This document shows, one piece after another, positions 63,034 through 64,000 of a DNA stretch of 64,000 nucleotides. The translations under genes were made by a program, and so were the position numbers. The DNA lies in contig NZ_SMGP01000003.1 in the NCBI RefSeq assembly GCF_004339745.1, forward strand, positions 248,001 to 312,000, given 5' to 3'. This stretch comes from Paraburkholderia sp. BL9I2N2 (GTDB lineage Bacteria > Pseudomonadota > Gammaproteobacteria > Burkholderiales > Burkholderiaceae). Numbering within the stretch: the first letter of the stretch is position 1; each line of letters begins with the position of its first letter. The notes under the pieces were generated by a model. It made no database searches and had not been told where the DNA came from. It saw only the letters and a list, made by a program, of their open reading frames with translations.

Positions 63034-64000
63034 TTACGCCGCTCGCGCGAGCGGCAACTGGGACGCATTGGCGTCATAGCGGACGCCATCGCGTACACAG
63101 AAAAGCGGGGCAAGCATGCGGTCGGTGATCACCTGGGTGCCTTCGTTGTCTTCGAGCACCCAACGGCCACGGCGGTCGTCCAGCACGCTGATATCAGCGA
63201 CACCGCCCACCTTGAGCGTGCCCAATTCACCGTCCATGCCGATCATCTTCGCGGCATGGCTGGTCGTCATCGCAACGACATGATCGAGAGGAAGACCGAG
63301 CGCCAGCATGCTGGTCATCGCACTGACGAGACTGAACTGCGTGCGGCCGAGGAATGAGTGCTCTTCGTCGGGATGGCTGTCAGGCGTGCCCGCAGGCGAG
63401 GGCACATGCGTGTTGTATCCATGCATGTCCGCGCCCAGCGTGTCGGGGATCACGCCGCTGTCGAGCACGACGCGAGCGGTCTTGAAGCTGAAGTGCGAGC
63501 CGTGACCGACGTCGATCTTGAGGCCGCGTGCGACCGCTTCATGAACGAGCGGATGCAATTGGCCGTTCTCCTCGACAAACCCGCCCGGATGCCGGCTGAA
63601 CGGATGCGCGAGAATATCGCCGGGCTTCAGGGTCTCGACGACCTGGTTGAAAATCGAGTCGGGATTGACCGGCATGCCACCTAGCTCCGGCTTGGGCCAG
63701 AGCTGTCCGAAGTGAATGTAGACTGGCAAGGCAGCGTCGCGGCCAATTTTCGATGCGATCTTCATCACGTCGAGTCCCCAGCGCGCGAAGCCGCCGATCT
63801 CGGCATGCGCCTTGATACCCTTGACCAGATCGGCGTTGGCGAGCGCTGACTTGACGGTTGCTGCCGCATCGAGACAGTCGGGACGGTACAGGTCGGGATA
63901 GTAATGACCTTCGAGGCCACCGACGAGATAGGCCGAAATAAAGGCGAACACGCGGGTTGCGGCGCGCTCGGCGACGAAGTTGCGAAAGCCCGGAATCGTG
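63034..64000 (-). CDS. Amidohydrolase/deacetylase family metallohydrolase, 5' end outside the window
   Basis: The C-terminal 322 or so residues of an amidohydrolase; the frame stays open through 64000, so the N-terminus with the HxH metal motif is not visible. Seen are YIHFGQLW, DVGHGSHFSFKTARVVLDSGVIPDTLGADMHGYN with the conserved His and Asp ligands, and the C-terminal strand block LGTLKVGGVADISVLDD. It resembles the EF_0837/AHA_3915-type deacylases and dihydroorotase-like proteins. It lies 31 bp upstream of the Mo-hydroxylase operon on the same strand. Opening of a cyclic amide made by the hydroxylase is a plausible role. Confidence 0.85.
   Translation of the reverse strand, partial: TIPGFRNFVAERAATRVFAFISAYLVGGLEGHYYPDLYRPDCLDAAATVKSALANADLVKGIKAHAEIGGFARWGLDVMKIASKIGRDAALPVYIHFGQLWPKPELGGMPVNPDSIFNQVVETLKPGDILAHPFSRHPGGFVEENGQLHPLVHEAVARGLKIDVGHGSHFSFKTARVVLDSGVIPDTLGADMHGYNTHVPSPAGTPDSHPDEEHSFLGRTQFSLVSAMTSMLALGLPLDHVVAMTTSHAAKMIGMDGELGTLKVGGVADISVLDDRRGRWVLEDNEGTQVITDRMLAPLFCVRDGVRYDANASQLPLARAA

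Noticed and set aside
1..64000. CRISPR arrays, rRNA or tRNA genes
   Set aside because: No regularly spaced direct repeats, rRNA core sequences or cloverleaf-like segments were noticed by eye; a tRNA scan was not possible here.

Overview
The window is high-GC DNA from a betaproteobacterium of the Burkholderiaceae, most likely Paraburkholderia, Caballeronia or a close relative. The evidence is a DUF4148 secreted protein typical of that family, dense LysR/SDR/ABC catabolic gene clusters, and decayed IS6, IS110 and IS1182 elements. It looks like accessory replicon or genomic-island sequence. There is no rRNA, no recognisable tRNA, no CRISPR array and no replication gene. Species assignment is inference.

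Layout. (1) 173-4304: an SDR, an XRE-cupin regulator and a hipBA toxin-antitoxin pair; the HipB has a long basic tail ending in Trp, and repeated operator-like dyads lie upstream. (2) 4598-11720: an organosulfur module. It has an SfnG-type flavin monooxygenase, an SsuABC-type transporter with a DszC/SfnB-like flavoprotein, a divergent TauD-type dioxygenase and a second substrate-binding protein cut off by an IS1182 remnant. (3) 11667-18000: an IS graveyard holding a formate/oxalate-type MFS carrier and two SDRs, one of which lacks the catalytic Tyr and Lys. (4) 18208-29470: a nitrogen-salvage region with a binding protein, a permease-ATPase fusion, formamidase, RidA, an amidase, LysR, an MFS carrier, a ureidoglycolate-lyase-like protein, a PuuE-type allantoinase and a second amidase. 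(5) 29555-37475: an MFS carrier, an NmrA protein and a broken second copy, DUF4148, LysR, an alpha/beta hydrolase and a TetR with a shared operator, and an M91 (NleD/HopH-like) zinc protease resembling a type III effector. (6) 37856-49571: a divergent LysR and a tight ten-gene operon with LeuB-, LeuC- and LeuD-like enzymes, an ABC transporter with two paralogous binding proteins, an HpcH/HpaI aldolase, a TIM-barrel amidohydrolase and a succinate-semialdehyde-type dehydrogenase. (7) 49675-51910: a GlxA-type AraC regulator and a homocysteine S-methyltransferase. (8) 52477-64000: an amino-acid-type ABC transporter diverging from a DUF1989-MarR pair, facing a minus-strand operon of amidohydrolase, molybdenum hydroxylase (L, M, S subunits), CoxG and a DUF1116 protein. 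The molybdenum subunit gene is frameshifted by an exact 32-bp tandem duplication.

The best candidates for undescribed systems are two. The first is the operon at 39132-49571, whose enzymes form a plausible degradative route: lactone or amide opening, hydration/isomerisation, oxidative decarboxylation, retro-aldol cleavage and aldehyde oxidation. The second is the cluster at 52477-64000, which combines a molybdenum hydroxylase with DUF1116, DUF1989 and an amidohydrolase and so points to an N-heterocycle or ureide. In neither case does the sequence identify the substrate.
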